This document shows positions 43,251-55,280 of a DNA stretch of 64,000 nucleotides, one piece after another. The DNA is taken from the NCBI GenBank assembly GCA_018398805.1, contig JAGFBZ010000290.1, positions 1,364,001 to 1,428,000 on the forward strand, read 5' to 3'. The notes beneath the pieces are model-generated. The model saw only the letters and a list, made by a program, of their open reading frames with translations, did no database searches and was not told the origin of the DNA. A program made the position numbers and the translations under genes. The DNA is from Hirundichthys speculiger. Taxonomy: Eukaryota; Chordata; Actinopteri; Beloniformes; Exocoetidae. Each line of letters opens with the position of its first letter. Positions within the stretch are counted from its first letter, which is position 1.

Positions 43251-45904
43251 TTTAAAGGTCTCATACTTCTGCCAAGATTGAAAGCCTTTAATTCCTTTTT
43301 TGAAGTGATTACCAACTCAAAAACTATGACTTAGACATGACTCCGTCACTTTGGGGCTCTGAAGCTCATTATCTCATTCAGTGAGCAGTTCAGATTACCA
43401 GGTTAGTCACATCACAAACTTAGATCACAATAGAAGTGTACAGTCTCCCCATCTGCGTCTCCACTCATCATCTGCAGCCAGAACTTCAAATCATGTTACA
43501 TTTGCTGACCAGTATAGAAGCTGAAAATTGAAACTGTTTTGCTCTTTTTTGGCTTACAGTTAAAATTCTTTGCACTTTAGTTCACTCAGCTCGAAGGATT
43601 CCATTTCACATTAAAATATTGGTTTTTATTTGCATTTGAAAGAATATTGGATTACGTTTAGGATCTGTTGTCGTCAGCAAAATCCACCCAGAGTAACCTT
43701 GTACTCGTGAGCTGACCCCACATCCCTGTCATCTTTTGAAACAAATGCGTATTGCTTTACAGCACACTTAAATGTCACACATGAACAAGGATGAAACTAG
43801 CTGACTCCATAGTAGAGATGACTGCAAAACTCAAGAGAGTAATGGTGGAGGATAACACCAGACAATGACCAGGCAAGAGACAAAACAAGAATATATATTG
43901 GTCAGTGTTGTAAAAGTGACTCAAAATCCACACCTATAGGGGGACCCTCTGAGCTAAAACCCACCTAGAACCCAGTAAATACTGGAGAAATGTTGCCCAT
44001 GTAGAAGGAGATCTTGATCTTAGCTTCAAAAAGCTAAAAACAAAACAAAATCAAATAAATCAACTGTGACATCCTGGGTTTAAAATCCATTTCAAAACCA
44101 ACTGCTATAAACAAAGCTGGAAAGAAATGGTTAAAAAGAGAGACGAATGCTGTACTGTGATACTTTGAACAAAGTATGTCAAAAATGTCATTAAGAGTGC
44201 AGATTTCTAGTAGTGAAGTGAAACTTTTTCATTTTTCCTCACTTTGGGCCCCCCAGAGATGCTAGAGGTTAAGCCGCTTTTACAATGCTGTTTAACATTT
44301 ATTTTTCTTTTGTCTCTTCCTCAGTCACTCTCTCATTTTCTCTGTCAGTACTTTCTTGAGCATCTTAGTTTTCTCTGCCCTGATGTCGCCTGTAGCTCAG
44401 TGAGCTCGTTTCATTGCTGTTGATGTGTGATATAGTATCTTAGTGACACACAGTTATCTGACCAGGACAGGAGGTCAAACTCACTTTGTCTGGTTTTTTC
44501 CCACAACAGCCACGGATGGTCACCGCACCTCGACAAGACTTCATAAAACCAAAGCAAATATTCCTTCAATTGAAATATAAAAACAATATTTAAATGTGAT
44601 CAAAAGTCCTCTGCTTGAAGGTAAAGCAGCAGTAGCCAGTTGGCTCTGCACAGGTAAGAACCAGACTGATTTCCAGCTTGCATAGGATGACAAAAAGGAA
44701 TGATGGAAGTACAAGAGAAATTCATTGAATAGCACTAATGAGTGGCAGGCCTTTCTTATTACGATGTTAATGTAAATATATTGCTTAAGAGGGTAAAACT
44801 GAATAACTGAGGAGACATGGTAGTAGCAACAACATAATTAAACTTTGCAGAAAGAAAGGTGCAGAAAGAAGTCGATCAGACAGCTCACTTCATTACTTTA
44901 TGAAAATTATAATCTTGGCAATTGGAGACGTAACATCTCCAATTAATGTAAAAAGCCTTTTATCATGGATCCCTTTTTGTATCTCAGCATCGATCTACTT
45001 GAAGTCAAAACACGGAAAGACATTTCCCAAAACAGGAGTTAGTAGTAAACGTTTGGGATAATTTGATGAGCTGCATGGGGATTGTGCTACTTTAAAAGGA
45101 TTCATTTTCTGATGTTATTTCTGAGGCCTCTAATGTGTCATTTTTATGAGAACTGAGATAAAGCCTGATTCAGCAGCTGAAACAGTCAAAGCAATCAGAA
45201 TTTCAACATTAGAAATTAATCCCACGACTGCTTTTATGTAAAAGAATAATGCCACTGAGTTTTGCTGCAGGACAGAACATTTTAAGAACTTTTCCTTTGT
45301 TTTTTTCTACAGAAAAAAATCAAAACAAAACTGATCCATACATTATATTTCCAAGCACTAGGAGGCATGCAGACACTTGGGAAGTGAAGTGAGTTGAGCA
45401 TTTAACTGCTACAGAGGCAGATATTTCCCAGAGGAGTTAGTCCGGACCAGAAACAGAGCTGCAAGTACAATGACTTTAATAGATTTAATAGTGTTGAGCA
45501 ATATGAATGAAATGAATGATAATTTTTGTCCTATATTTTATATAGATATGTAAATAGCAAGATTGGTTTGCAGTGTGTGCTTAAATATATTTTTGTAAAA
45601 TGTGCAATAGAAATCTAGAAAGTGAAAATCTTGCTAGGTCAATGGATTACATAAGATTTATGAACTAAAGCTATTTTGTTAGTAGCCTAAACTACTGACT
45701 TTTTAACACATAGTTTACCTCTACTTACTTGCTGCATTGAAAGCCAATGCCAAAGGTTCCCCTTTTAATCTATTAGGAACTTTGATAATCTAGGGATCAG
45801 TCAATGTGAAAAGCGGCTGGGCTCTAGAGCAACACTGTTATACATTTTACTCTTTGAGAAACTTTGTTTTTTTTCCTGTTCTATTCTTTTCTTTGATACA
45901 TTCA
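43251..45904. other. Unique DNA, no gene seen
   Basis: 2.65 kb without a recognised repeat, exon or regulatory cluster. Confidence 0.3.
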
Positions 45905-45990
45905 GTTATCCAAGGACCGGAGGCAGCCCCACAGTATGAAAAAACCTCCACCGTGTTTTAATGTAGACTTTGTTTTTTTTAAATGGAGGG
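45905..45990 (-). pseudogene. Tc1 transposase fragment
   Basis: The minus strand reads KHGGGFFILWGCLRS, the Tc1 catalytic-domain block K-H-G-G-G-S-x-M-x-W-G, in about 85 bp of similarity. No other part is found nearby. Confidence 0.45.
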
Positions 45991-48900
45991 TTGGAGTGAC
46001 ATCATCGGTCTGGCAGCCTCACAGTGATGAAACGGAAAATGTTAATTTGTGCATCTAATGAACATTTGCAGTACTTAAACGAAAACACTTAAACTGCTGA
46101 AGAATGAGGCAAAGAGGAGCTGTGCACAGTCACAATGATAAAGAGGAAAAGATTACTGCCAACATCCGCCACATTCTTCATATGGTAGCACTACAGAACT
46201 TTCACTAGAGACAGCTGGGATAAGCAGATGCACCACTGTTCATAACATGAAAGTGTACGTTAAAAAAAATGGTGCAATGCTGTTTACTAATTTTTCTTCC
46301 AAGTGTGTGCATTTGTGACTTCACATATAAGGTTTGGCTCTGCTGAAACTATTGTTCAGTCAATGTCCTCAGCAGACAGGTTCCCAGCATAACAACACCT
46401 CTATTCTCATGATTTTGAATACTTGGTAATGATTGGTGTCAGTAACTCTGTCCTGTCTGCTTTTTTTGTATTTTTTCCCTGTATTTTTTGCAAAATTAAA
46501 AGCAAAGTATCCACATTTTATATAAAGAATTTAGGGTAATTATTCTGACTGAGCACTGTCTGAAACCAATATGGTGTTTGTCAGTAAAGTGTCAGTGTCC
46601 ATGCTGTTTCTTGCCCTCCTTTCAAAGCGGGCCTCAGATTCTGCTGCTACGTGTTTGTTTCTTGACAACATGCGGGCGGTAGAAGTGAAAAGAAGATGTG
46701 AAAGACTTCGTACAATTGCCTGCTGTTGGGACAATTTGCTCGAGTCTGCTACATGTAGGTAAAATTGCTTTTTGAGCCAAAACTGAACACCAACGCTGAC
46801 AAGAAGATGAGAAGGGAAATGTGTTTGTATTTGCTGAGAGAGGAATGGAGACAGCGAGACCACATGCACAAATGAAAAGCACTCTTTTTTTTGTGCCACT
46901 GTGTGGTCCACACTGTTTAGTTTCATCTCCACCAAACTAAGAGAAGCCAAATGCTTGTATCTTACAAACAGATGATGATTGGATATGCCCAGCCTGTATT
47001 TTACTGAAAGCTTTTTACTCTTTTTACTGTCCTCAACCTCTAATATCTTATTTATAACCATTCTGTCACTCATTTGTCTGCTGTAGGCTCGACAGCTCAC
47101 TGCATTGTCTTCCCGCTCTCTACTACATTCTGTTGTAAGACAGTATTATCGCTAATGATGTGGCTCAACAGAGAACTGTTTACCAATCAGGCCACGGACA
47201 GAGAAAGGACCATAAATAATTCAGCCTGGTCTGCACTTTTGAATTCCTGGAAGTATCAATGATTGTTGGATCAGATGAGGTCTAAATGTCAGTAACCAGG
47301 ATGGTGGGTCTAGTTGTGTTTTGATGTAATCAACTTCAATAGCTAACATGGGATCAGAACTCTGGAGAACTCAATCAGCTGAAACACACCATGCTTTTTT
47401 TTTTTTTTGCCACACAGCTTTGATGAATCACAACGAAAAGATTTTAGTTTCATGGCCACTTAACTTTTAAATTGATGTCAAGGGAATTTTCTTGTCTTGC
47501 TATTTTCTTGACCTTATCTTGATTCAAAGGACGTGATTGTGCCTTACTGTGGGACACTCAATCAAGTGCTTCGTCTAGAGGTCATATTGATTCCACTGAG
47601 CTGTAAAGTTAAGCACTCGTCACACTGTCTGGTCTTTTATTACCTGATTAAAAAAAAAAAAAACTTATTCCATGGATTTGCACTTTCAGAACATTTGATT
47701 TGGACTCAAAGGGAATTAAATGGTGCTAATTTTAGTCTTACTTAAAGAACAAAAAATCAGTTTTTAATGAAGAAGGGGCTGTTCAGGGTTGCATTAATTG
47801 GTCGCTTCAGCTTCAGTCACATATGGGAGAAAATCAAAAATGAGCAGAGATGGTCAGCTGCTTCGCCCATCAGTCTCATCCTGTTTACAGAAGCAGCTCA
47901 GTTGTTTGAGTACAAAGAGGAACAACAGGAATTTTGTCTCTCATAAAAATAAGCTTCGCTGCACTTTATTGCAGAGCACCGGTCACTGAACACTGCTGCC
48001 ACATTACAGCTGCTGCTTCTTATTGTCCCTCTCTCTGGTGGAAAGCCTCTAAATGTTGTCAGAGCAGGAGAAAGGTTTGATTTGAGCTTAGAGACTGTTT
48101 CTGCCTATGAACTGCAATAAACAGTTGTACACATCCAGTAAATACACAGTAGCAATATCACTCAGTTGTACCCAAGTTTCTAAAAATGTATTGAAAATGT
48201 AGAAGGTAGCAAAAAACACAGCAAAGAAAAGAAAAGATTTTCTCATTCATCGATGAATTTACTTGGTCATTTGCTTTTCAGTTCAGTGAATTCAGGAAGC
48301 TTGAAAAGCTGCAGTATGCATAAACACTTTCACTGGTGGTGAGTATGCTCTGGAGACATTTCCTTTGACCAAAGTCCCAGTAGACAGTTTGAATCCGGGG
48401 GCCTTAGGCAAAAACACACACACACACACACACAAATACATGTTTAGAGAAAGCTGAGGATCATTGATCTGTATGCCAACACACCAGATGCGACCACATG
48501 GTCACACACACACACACAAAGCTGAACCACTGGTAATATGTTTTAGAGTCCCTCATCCTGCTGCTGCTCATCTTCTTCACCATCATGTCTGCATTACTCT
48601 TTCTCTTCCACCTTTCATGCCATCTGTCACATCCTCCCATTCCCTGGTCACCATGATCCTTGGTGGAGCTCATCCGATACATCACATTGCTGGTCTTTTT
48701 CTCTGTTACATTAAGATAGTCTGTCTTATAATCAACTTTTATCTGTTTAGACAGTGATATGGAGATTATCCATACACCACAATTTAGAAGTAAACACGCT
48801 TTTTTGTTGAAGTCTAAGTGAAGTCAAAGCACTATTTAACTCCCATAAAACACAATGAGGTCATGTCCTCCTCTTTTGTGCCATTTATATTTGTCCCACA

Positions 48901-49464
48901 AAGAACAAAATACATTCAGAGAAGGAGGATTAACATCGTCAAATTGGATTTGAATCTCCTCCTTTTGTGAAGAACTGAAGTATTTTACAGCACACATGAC
49001 CCATTAACAAACATTAATCACCTTAAAACTTTCCATTCATGTCAGCACACTATAAATATTAGGTCTTTAAACTTAAGATAAAGATATGCGCACAGTGAAC
49101 AAATGATAAGGCCCACTTCCAAGTCTGTTTCATGTTTTGTTACCACTGACTCAGAAGACCTTTGAACTTTCAGTAGTAGTGTGTCACAAGGACACCATTG
49201 TAAGCTGCTGTATAGTGGAACATTTATTTTTGAAATCTCATAACAATAAAAGGACACATGTTGATAAGTAATAGATAGCTTTATTTTATCAATGATCAGT
49301 GGTCCACCTCTCATGCATGTAATAAATCTAACGTGAGAGGCACTTAAGTTGAAGACATTACATGACACACACACACACCCACACACACCCTACAATTGCT
49401 ACTGCAAAACCCATTTGCGGAAATGTTGACTGAGATCAATCCAAACTTAAATGCTAGGAACACA
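45991..49464. other. Unique DNA; one long open frame of doubtful status
   Basis: CA tracts at 48414-48434 and 48502-48518, poly-T at 47396-47408. A 186-codon minus frame (47100-46540) is discussed among the rejected items. No transposon recognised. Confidence 0.3.
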
Positions 49465-49790
49465 CTCAGAAAAGTTGGGAGAGGCATGTTTACTTTGTGT
49501 CACCCTTCCTTTTAATTAAACTTTTCAGTTATTTGGAAAGCGTAGATATTAACTGTTGCAAGAATCTATGCCCATTTTTACTGAAAAGAAATATTTCAGT
49601 TACTCAACAATTCATGGCCATCATTGTCTGTTTCTTCTTTTCATAATGCACCACACATTTTCAATAAGAAACAGATGTGGACTGCAGGCCGGCCAGTCAA
49701 GCACACGCATTCTGCGTCCATGAGGCCAAGCTGTTGGAGACCATAAAGGATAGGATCTTGTACTGTCCTGTTGGAAGAAAAGAAAAAAGT
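49465..49790 (-). pseudogene. Tc1 transposase C-terminal fragment D1
   Basis: The minus strand reads FQQDSTRSYP, then WPHGRRMRVLDWPACSPHLF and LIENVWCIMKRRNRQ. This is the third-acid region of a Tc1 transposase (DWPACSPDLSPIENVW), with the Glu retained and Asp/Ser positions altered. Beyond it, GGGAGAGGCATGTTTACTTTGTG (49478, read on +) resembles the 3' non-coding end of the same lineage. The coding part stops at about 49790. Confidence 0.75.
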
Positions 49791-50267
49791 AAAATTCTAA
49801 CATCTGAGAAAAGACAAAAATCTATTGGGCAGGGCATTGTCTTCACTTGTGCTGATTGAGTAGCTATAGTGCAGGAAGGTGATGACATTGTTCAGCCCTC
49901 TTGGTGTCTCCTTTGTGCGTTGTGTCAGCCAACAGAAATGGTGCTGCCATCCCAGCTCCTTCCAAGCCTTATCATTCTTGTTCATTCTTTTACTTCTTTG
50001 CTATTGTTTTCATCTTCTTTTATTGTACTGGCAGTTGGCAAACAGTAAAAGTGTTGCATTACTGCCACTAAGTAGTACAAAGTCTTAGTTCGCTGGGTCA
50101 GTGGATCCTGCCAGGTCCCACACCGTAATGGACACAATGGCTGTAAGTTGTTACAGTTGCAGCTTCCTAGGATTTATTCCACTTCCCCACAAATGGACAC
50201 CTCTTCTTTAATTGTACCTTCATGCTTCTGCCATAATGCAAAAGATTCTCTCTTTTGCACCTTTTAT
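49791..50267. other. Unclassified spacer between repeat fragments
   Basis: No family recognised; separates Tc1 fragment D1 from a dispersed repeat. Confidence 0.3.
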
Positions 50268-50518
50268 TACCTCCGCCAAGGAAGTTATGTTTTTGCTGGC
50301 GTTTATCTGTCTGTCTGTCTGTCTGTGTTCAAGATAACTCAAAAAGTTATGGATGGATTTTGATGAAATTTTCAGGAGTTGTCAGAAATGTGAAAAGGAA
50401 GAACTGATTTCATTTTGGGTGTGACCCGGAAGAAATCCTGGGTTCTGGATCACTTTCAAATGTTCGATAATTGTTGTGCTTGGCGGAGGTCTGCGCTCTC
50501 TGAGTGCTTTTCTAGTTC
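50268..50518 (+). repeat. Dispersed repeat (CCTCCGCCAAG family), copy 2
   Basis: More complete copy of the repeat at 16470: inverted ends CCTCCGCCAAG (50270-50280) and CTTGGCGGAGG (50479-50489), with (TGTC)n near the left end and a 29-bp tail after the right end. Non-coding; MITE-like, superfamily not assigned. Confidence 0.8.
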
Positions 50519-50595
50519 TAACATGTATTTCTTACTGGTTTTTATGTCATTTCAGGTATTATTTATAAATTATAAAAAATGTATGTTTGAATTTT

Positions 50596-50712
50596 GAGGG
50601 GGCTTGGAACAGATTAGGGCATTTACATGGAAAACGCATCTCTACTTACGAAATTTTCAGGTTACGAAACTACTTCCAGAACCAGTTAATTTCATAAGTA
50701 GAGGTACCACTG
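50596..50712. mobile_element. Mariner-type MITE, right part
   Basis: Ends AGTAGAGGTACCACTG at 50712 followed by TA, with an internal inverted copy CTCTACTTACGAAATT / AATTTCATAAGTAGAG. This is a widespread mariner-type terminus. The left end is not present. It abuts Tc1 fragment D2 at the TA. Confidence 0.65.
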
Positions 50713-51060
50713 TATGTGGTTTAACATTGTCTTACTGAAACGTGCATGGCTTTCCCTGAAAGAGCTGTTGTCTGGATGGGAGCATACGTTGCTTTAAAAC
50801 CTTGATGAACTCTTCAACATTAATGGTGCCTTTCCAGATGTATAAACTGCCCACACCATAGACAGTAATGTAACCCCATACCATCAGAGATGCAGACCAC
50901 TTTAGATGAGCTTTGGCCCAGATAAGAGGGCAGTGTTTCAGGATCGTGTTCACATAGCTTTAATTGAATTTGTGGATTTTATGGAAAACTGTGTTTACAG
51001 TGATTTCCAGAAGTGTACCCGAGCCCGTGCAGTGATGTCCAGTAAAGAATTATTCCTCTT
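50713..51060 (-). pseudogene. Tc1 transposase fragment D2
   Basis: The minus frame 50953-50732 reads ASLMVWGYITVYGVGSLYIW, KGTINVEEFIKVLKQRMLPS and RQQLFQGKPCTFQ, the stretch between the second catalytic Asp and the QQDN motif (Q-stop-DN at 50720). An earlier part (HTH-proximal) is traceable to 51060. Same lineage and strand as D1. Because both contain the FQQDN region, they overlap by about 30 bp and may be two separate insertions. Confidence 0.75.
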
Positions 51061-51419
51061 TGTCATACAGTGCACTTGAAGATCTCACGCATCCCAGTTT
51101 CTCCTTCGGCCTCGTCCTGTGTGCAGACACTCAGATCCTCTGAGCCCACCGCAATCCAATGACAACAACCAACTGAACAATCACGACAGTTTAATTTGAG
51201 CATTTGAACAACGGCAAACTCAACGGTTACAACAGTTACTTTCAACTAAACTTGTCTTTTAACGAAAGACTACAAGTTTACAGAAAATTATTATTTTATT
51301 ATTATTTTCCCTCAAGGCCAAGGGGGACTGGTGGCGTGGCGCCCCCCCCCCCCCCCCCCCCCCAGCAGATAGCGCCCTAGGCGGCCACCTATATCGGCTA
51401 TGCCCTGTGTTTGTGGTGC

Positions 51420-51451
<32 letters not shown>

Positions 51452-51479
51452 GGTTATTTGGAGGACTGCTTTGGTTGTA
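51061..51479. other. Low-complexity region with paired C- and G-runs
   Basis: Contains C22 (51342-51363) and, 67 nt on, T10G23 (51421-51453), which could pair. No gene; a proline-rich minus frame here is only the G-run translated. Confidence 0.6.
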
Positions 51480-51640
51480 TGTGTGTGTTTTTTTATTGTT
51501 ATATAGCATATTGAGGTGTGTGGTGGCTTTTATTTTGTTTTAATGTGCAATGTTTTTATTATTATGTAAAGCACTCTGTGTTGCCTGAGGGCATGAAAAG
51601 TGCTTTATAAATAAAGTTTGATTTGATTTTGAAATATGTT
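51480..51640 (+). mobile_element. LINE 3' tail
   Basis: TGTAAAGCACTCTGTGTTGC, then AAAGTGCTTTATAAATAAAG and TTTGATTTGATTTT repeats (51566-51635), a common fish LINE 3' end with terminal TTTGA units. Confidence 0.65.
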
Positions 51641-52179
51641 GCTGCCCAGTCGAAATGAGCTAATATTTGTCATTAAATGGTAAAATTACTGCTCTTATAA
51701 CTTACTTATTGGGTTGCTGCCCATCAAAGCTTGAAGAAATTACAAAAATTATATTTCTAAAATTGCATTTTTGAAAGGCTTATGTGAAAACTGGATTTGT
51801 GCATAAACAAAAATTAAAGATACTTTGGTTTATTCACATTGTTTGCAGTTAGGACTAAATAATCTGCTCAGGCTGAAGCTGGATGGCGGTGTTCTTAAGA
51901 GCACTAAACTCCTGAACTAATGATAAAACTACTAATTTTGATGATGAACATCAGTAACCAAACAAACAGAAATAAAATAGTTGTCAATTGATCAGACTTT
52001 CATCACAAGCCTCTTGCTCAGCGCCAATCAGGCAAAAACAATCAGCACCAGTGCATGGATGCAGGCAACAGGAGGGTGAAAATAAAGTACTTTTTTTCCG
52101 GAAATCTTTGCTGGAGCTTTTATGTGTTTAATGGCTGATACCTAAAAGTCACATAGGAAGAGAAACGCATCCAACAGAG
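51641..52179. other. Unique DNA upstream of the CpG region
   Basis: AT-rich, nothing recognised. Confidence 0.3.
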
Positions 52180-52620
52180 GCTCCTGATTTCACTGTCCAC
52201 AGCTCAGGTGGAGAATCCCTGCTGGTCGTCGCGCGCGCAGGGAAAAGCCTTTTATGGCAGAGGAGTGTTGGACCTTGAGACCTGCGGTGTCCCGTGATTG
52301 ACACGCACTGGAGTACAGCGCGTGGTTTATAATGAAACCCTGTCGGCTCGAGCCGATAGGATCTCTGTCAGAGGGGAGAGGAATCAATTCCAGGTCTGGT
52401 CCTGTATCAGATACAGGCTCCAGTCTGTGAAAGAGGGCTCAGGGTGCAGCAGGAGCGGGAGTGCGCAGTGTGCGAACAATGCGCACCCGAGGTGCGAGGA
52501 CACGTTGTGGAAGTTGAATTTTCACAACACAACTTTCATTTCCACGGATGGTGCGGCCGGTGTGCGCGGGGAAGCAGGAAATAGCTTCAGGAAGATTGTT
52601 TTTCAGCGCACGCGGACAAA

Positions 52621-52653
52621 TGACGTCCTACAGCTCCGGTTTGACTGACGTCT
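52621..52653 (+). promoter_or_regulatory. Two CRE-like sites
   Basis: TGACGTCC (52621-52628) and TGACGTCT (52646-52653) each match 7 of 8 bases of the CREB/ATF consensus TGACGTCA, spaced 25 bp start to start. They lie about 300 bp before the pde2a ATG. Feedback by cAMP on a cAMP/cGMP-degrading enzyme would make sense but is inference. Confidence 0.4.
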
Positions 52654-52938
52654 CTTTGACTCTTGATGCGTCCATGTGGCTCTGAGAGCACCGGCGCGAG
52701 CTCTCCCCGTCTCTCTGCTCAGCTCTTATATCGACGCTCCCCACAGCTCGGATATCAGTTACCGGGCTCGGACCAATCCCGGAGCGCTGCCTGAGCTCGG
52801 GAGGAGAGCAGAGCAGAGCAGGCGGACCGGGAGCACACACCCAGTCATTTATCCGTCCGTTATCCCTCCAGACACCCCTCCTCGCTCCGGCTTCCTCCGA
52901 CTGCAGCAGTTTGGGTTGACGAGGAGGCGCGAGACAGG

Positions 52939-52983
52939 ATGCGCGATGGGACAAGCGTGCGGACACGCGCTGCTCTGCCGTAG
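52939..52983 (+). other. Overlapping upstream ORF before pde2a start
   Basis: An ATG at 52939 (A at -3) begins a 14-codon frame, MRDGTSVRTRAALP, ending at TAG 52981-52983. It starts 7 nt before the pde2a ATG and overlaps it in another frame, so ribosomes must leak past it to translate pde2a. No protein function is proposed. Confidence 0.5.
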
Positions 52984-53004
52984 CCAACCACCGTCCTCCG
53001 AGAT
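52946..53004 (+). CDS. pde2a: cGMP-stimulated 3',5'-cyclic phosphodiesterase 2A, first coding exon
   Basis: ATG at 52946 has G at -3 and G at +4, and encodes MGQACGHALLCRSQPPSSE plus two bases before a consensus GTAAGT donor (GT at 53005). Human PDE2A isoform 3 starts MGQACGHSILCRSQ, so 12 of 14 positions agree. The known role of this leader is membrane attachment: Gly2 is a myristoylation site and Cys5 (also Cys11) can be palmitoylated, holding the cAMP/cGMP hydrolase at synaptic and plasma membranes. The shared exons with the GAF-A/GAF-B regulatory domains and HD-type catalytic domain must lie beyond 64000. An in-frame ATG at 52676 would add 90 residues with no conservation known to me; the CpG-rich context and strong start signal favour 52946. 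Identification rests on the leader alone. Confidence 0.8.
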
Positions 53005-55241
53005 GTAAGTGCAATTGTACCCGACAAGTATGAATGCCGGCTCCGGTGTTTACATCCCGAAGCCCTCTGGGTGTAGAAGTAGATGGCGTCAAGCAAAGAG
53101 CCAAATACAGAGTGTGTGTGTGTGCGCTGTAGTGAGTGTGCGTGTCAATACCCCCCCGACAGCGCCAGAGAGAAGCCCCCCAGTTATATCCAGCTGTGAA
53201 ATCACCCAGATGTTCTGTCAGAGTGCCTGTCAGCTCTACGGATAATTCAGTGGCTGTTTCGTGCCTTTATATCTCCCTGGGTAGATTCTTCCTGCTGGAA
53301 AAGACTCTGTTTGTGAGCAATCATCAAGCCAGAACGGATTTTTAAGGGCAAACTTTGGTCAAAACACACGATGCGAAACCGATCAGCTTCATCTCACTGA
53401 TCAATATTCATCATCCTTCATAAATGGCTCATGATCTATAGCTATTATCTTTTTTTTTAAGTAACCACTGAGGAATGAGGCACAGTCTGTAAATAAAACT
53501 GAGTAATTTTAAGCATTCCACTAGTCTCCAAAGATAAGTGAGTCATAAATGGACAATAAAAGAAGTTCATTAAAACAAGATATTGTGATTTTTAAGATTT
53601 TAGATGAATTCCTTTAAAGAAGCTGAGGTCCACTACCACTGAACTTAAAGCATGACTGTTTTTTCCAGATTTTAGTCTTCATCCTGGGGCTGTTTCTTTG
53701 TGTTCACAGATGGATGGCAAATATGTGCTGTGGATCAAAGCAGGCTGTCATGATCATTATAATAATTGGCTTCCTTATTTGATCCAACATAGCGGCCCAG
53801 TGTTGCATCCCAACTTGGTGTGTTAGTTATGTGTTGGGGGCATGTCAGCGAGCTGCTCATTAAACTCTGTGGTAATTGTTGAGGCTGTTTGGGTAGTTGT
53901 GTAGGTATGTTTGCTTGCATTACATTTTATTGTGTAGGCACAGTGTTTTTCCCCTGTGTGCTTGCTATGAGTTGTCTTAGTGGCACCTGTCTGGGGAAAA
54001 AAACAAACAAACAAAAAAAACAGCGTAGATAAATGTCACGGCCATGCTTAGTGTTTAATTAAATGTTAATAAGGCAGAACACTTATGAGACTGATAACTG
54101 GAGTGGGTGATTATAGGCCTGAGAAAGTAACAGATGCATACTTCACATTTAAAAGTTTTCTTCAGAAATCACACAGTGTTTTATATTGTGGTGCACTTGT
54201 TATATTTGAACTTGTCCTTATACACACATTTCAAAAAATATATTGGCATCTTTTGTGTGTCAAGTTCCACCGCTTTGGTCGAAATGTTGAGCGATTCTCA
54301 GAAGTGTTTTATCATCTATTATGTCTTCCCTCATTTTTGGTTTTAAATTCAACAGAGAAACTCATTGTAGGGGAATGGATTAATTTATCTCCTCATAGAG
54401 ACCAATAAGCCTCTTACACTGAACCTTTGTTGGCAAGTCCTGGAGAAAATCACCACAAATGTGAGAGTGAATGAATGGATCTGCCACACTGATGTCAGTG
54501 ATCTTTGAAATACAATTAGATTCGGCAACTGCTCTCACCTGCTTCCCTCAAGCTGGAGCCGATTTGACTTGGAAACAGCATCAGTGATCAGTGAAGGTCA
54601 TGAAACGAAGTGGGATGCTTCCAATAAATAAACAAAAGCAGATGCCATCCACAGACCCAGTGGGACGTGTACCTGTTTTGACTAAGAAATGAAAATAACT
54701 ACAATGATTTTGGCTGGAAAAACTCCAAGAGAAACAGACACAGTCTTTTGTGGGGTTCTGGTGGTGTGGATTTCTGGTTTATAATATTCAGAACCAGCTA
54801 TTAGAGTTACTCATAAATAGATAAAGATATACTCTTTGAGGGATCACATAAACACATCCCATCCCAGCTTATAGCCTGACTCTTGTTAGCTTTAATGTTT
54901 CGCTCTGTATGCCATCTTTTCCTGCTGCCATGCTTTGCTTTCATGGTTTCTTAACGGCCTTTTTGAGGAAACGCTGTCCATAATCAATGTGTTTTGCTTG
55001 TCACTGTGCATCATTTTAACAACCAACACACATCACCCTCGTTATGTGTGCATTTATGTGCCGGTGGGTGTTCACCTGAGTGATTTTCAGCCTGAAAAAC
55101 ATGGCAATTCATTGGACTGATGCCAGAAAGTCAGATTCCCCTGCCTCCTGCTGAGCACACAAACTCGCACAGAAATACACACAAGTGCTCAGCAGCAGCA
55201 GAAGCTGCAGAGTTGTAACCCAACCCCTGATTAGTGAGTGT

Positions 55242-55280
55242 CTGTGTGTGTGTGTGTGTGCATGTGTGTGAGAGAGAGAG
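55242..55280. repeat. (GT)n/(GA)n microsatellite
   Basis: GT units to 55260, CATGTGTGTG, then GA units to about 55280. Confidence 0.85.

Larger units (their letters stand above)
52180..53170 (+). promoter_or_regulatory. pde2a: CpG-rich promoter region of pde2a
   Basis: The only long CpG-dense, GC-rich segment in the window, starting abruptly near 52180 and fading after 53170. It spans the presumed 5' UTR and first exon. Within it are two cAMP-response-element-like sites (52621, 52646), TTATAT at 52729-52734, and a CCAAT (52774-52778) about 170 bp before the ATG. The transcription start cannot be placed. It fits a vertebrate CpG-island promoter directing transcription to the right. Confidence 0.75.

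Noticed and set aside
46540..47100. 186-codon open frame on the minus strand, the longest in the window
   Set aside because: No recognisable domain, no splice or promoter context, ordinary composition, and overlapping open frames on the other strand. A chance frame is more likely, though a protein search would settle it.
51312..51509. Proline-rich minus frame
   Set aside because: It is only the translation of the G23 run and nearby low-complexity sequence.
52676..52945. In-frame 90-codon N-terminal extension of pde2a
   Set aside because: Open only because of GC content; the PDE2A3 leader is known to begin with Met-Gly for myristoylation, and the ATG at 52946 has a strong context.
52628..53104. 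158-codon minus frame over the CpG island
   Set aside because: GC-rich DNA has few stops; antisense to the supported pde2a exon.
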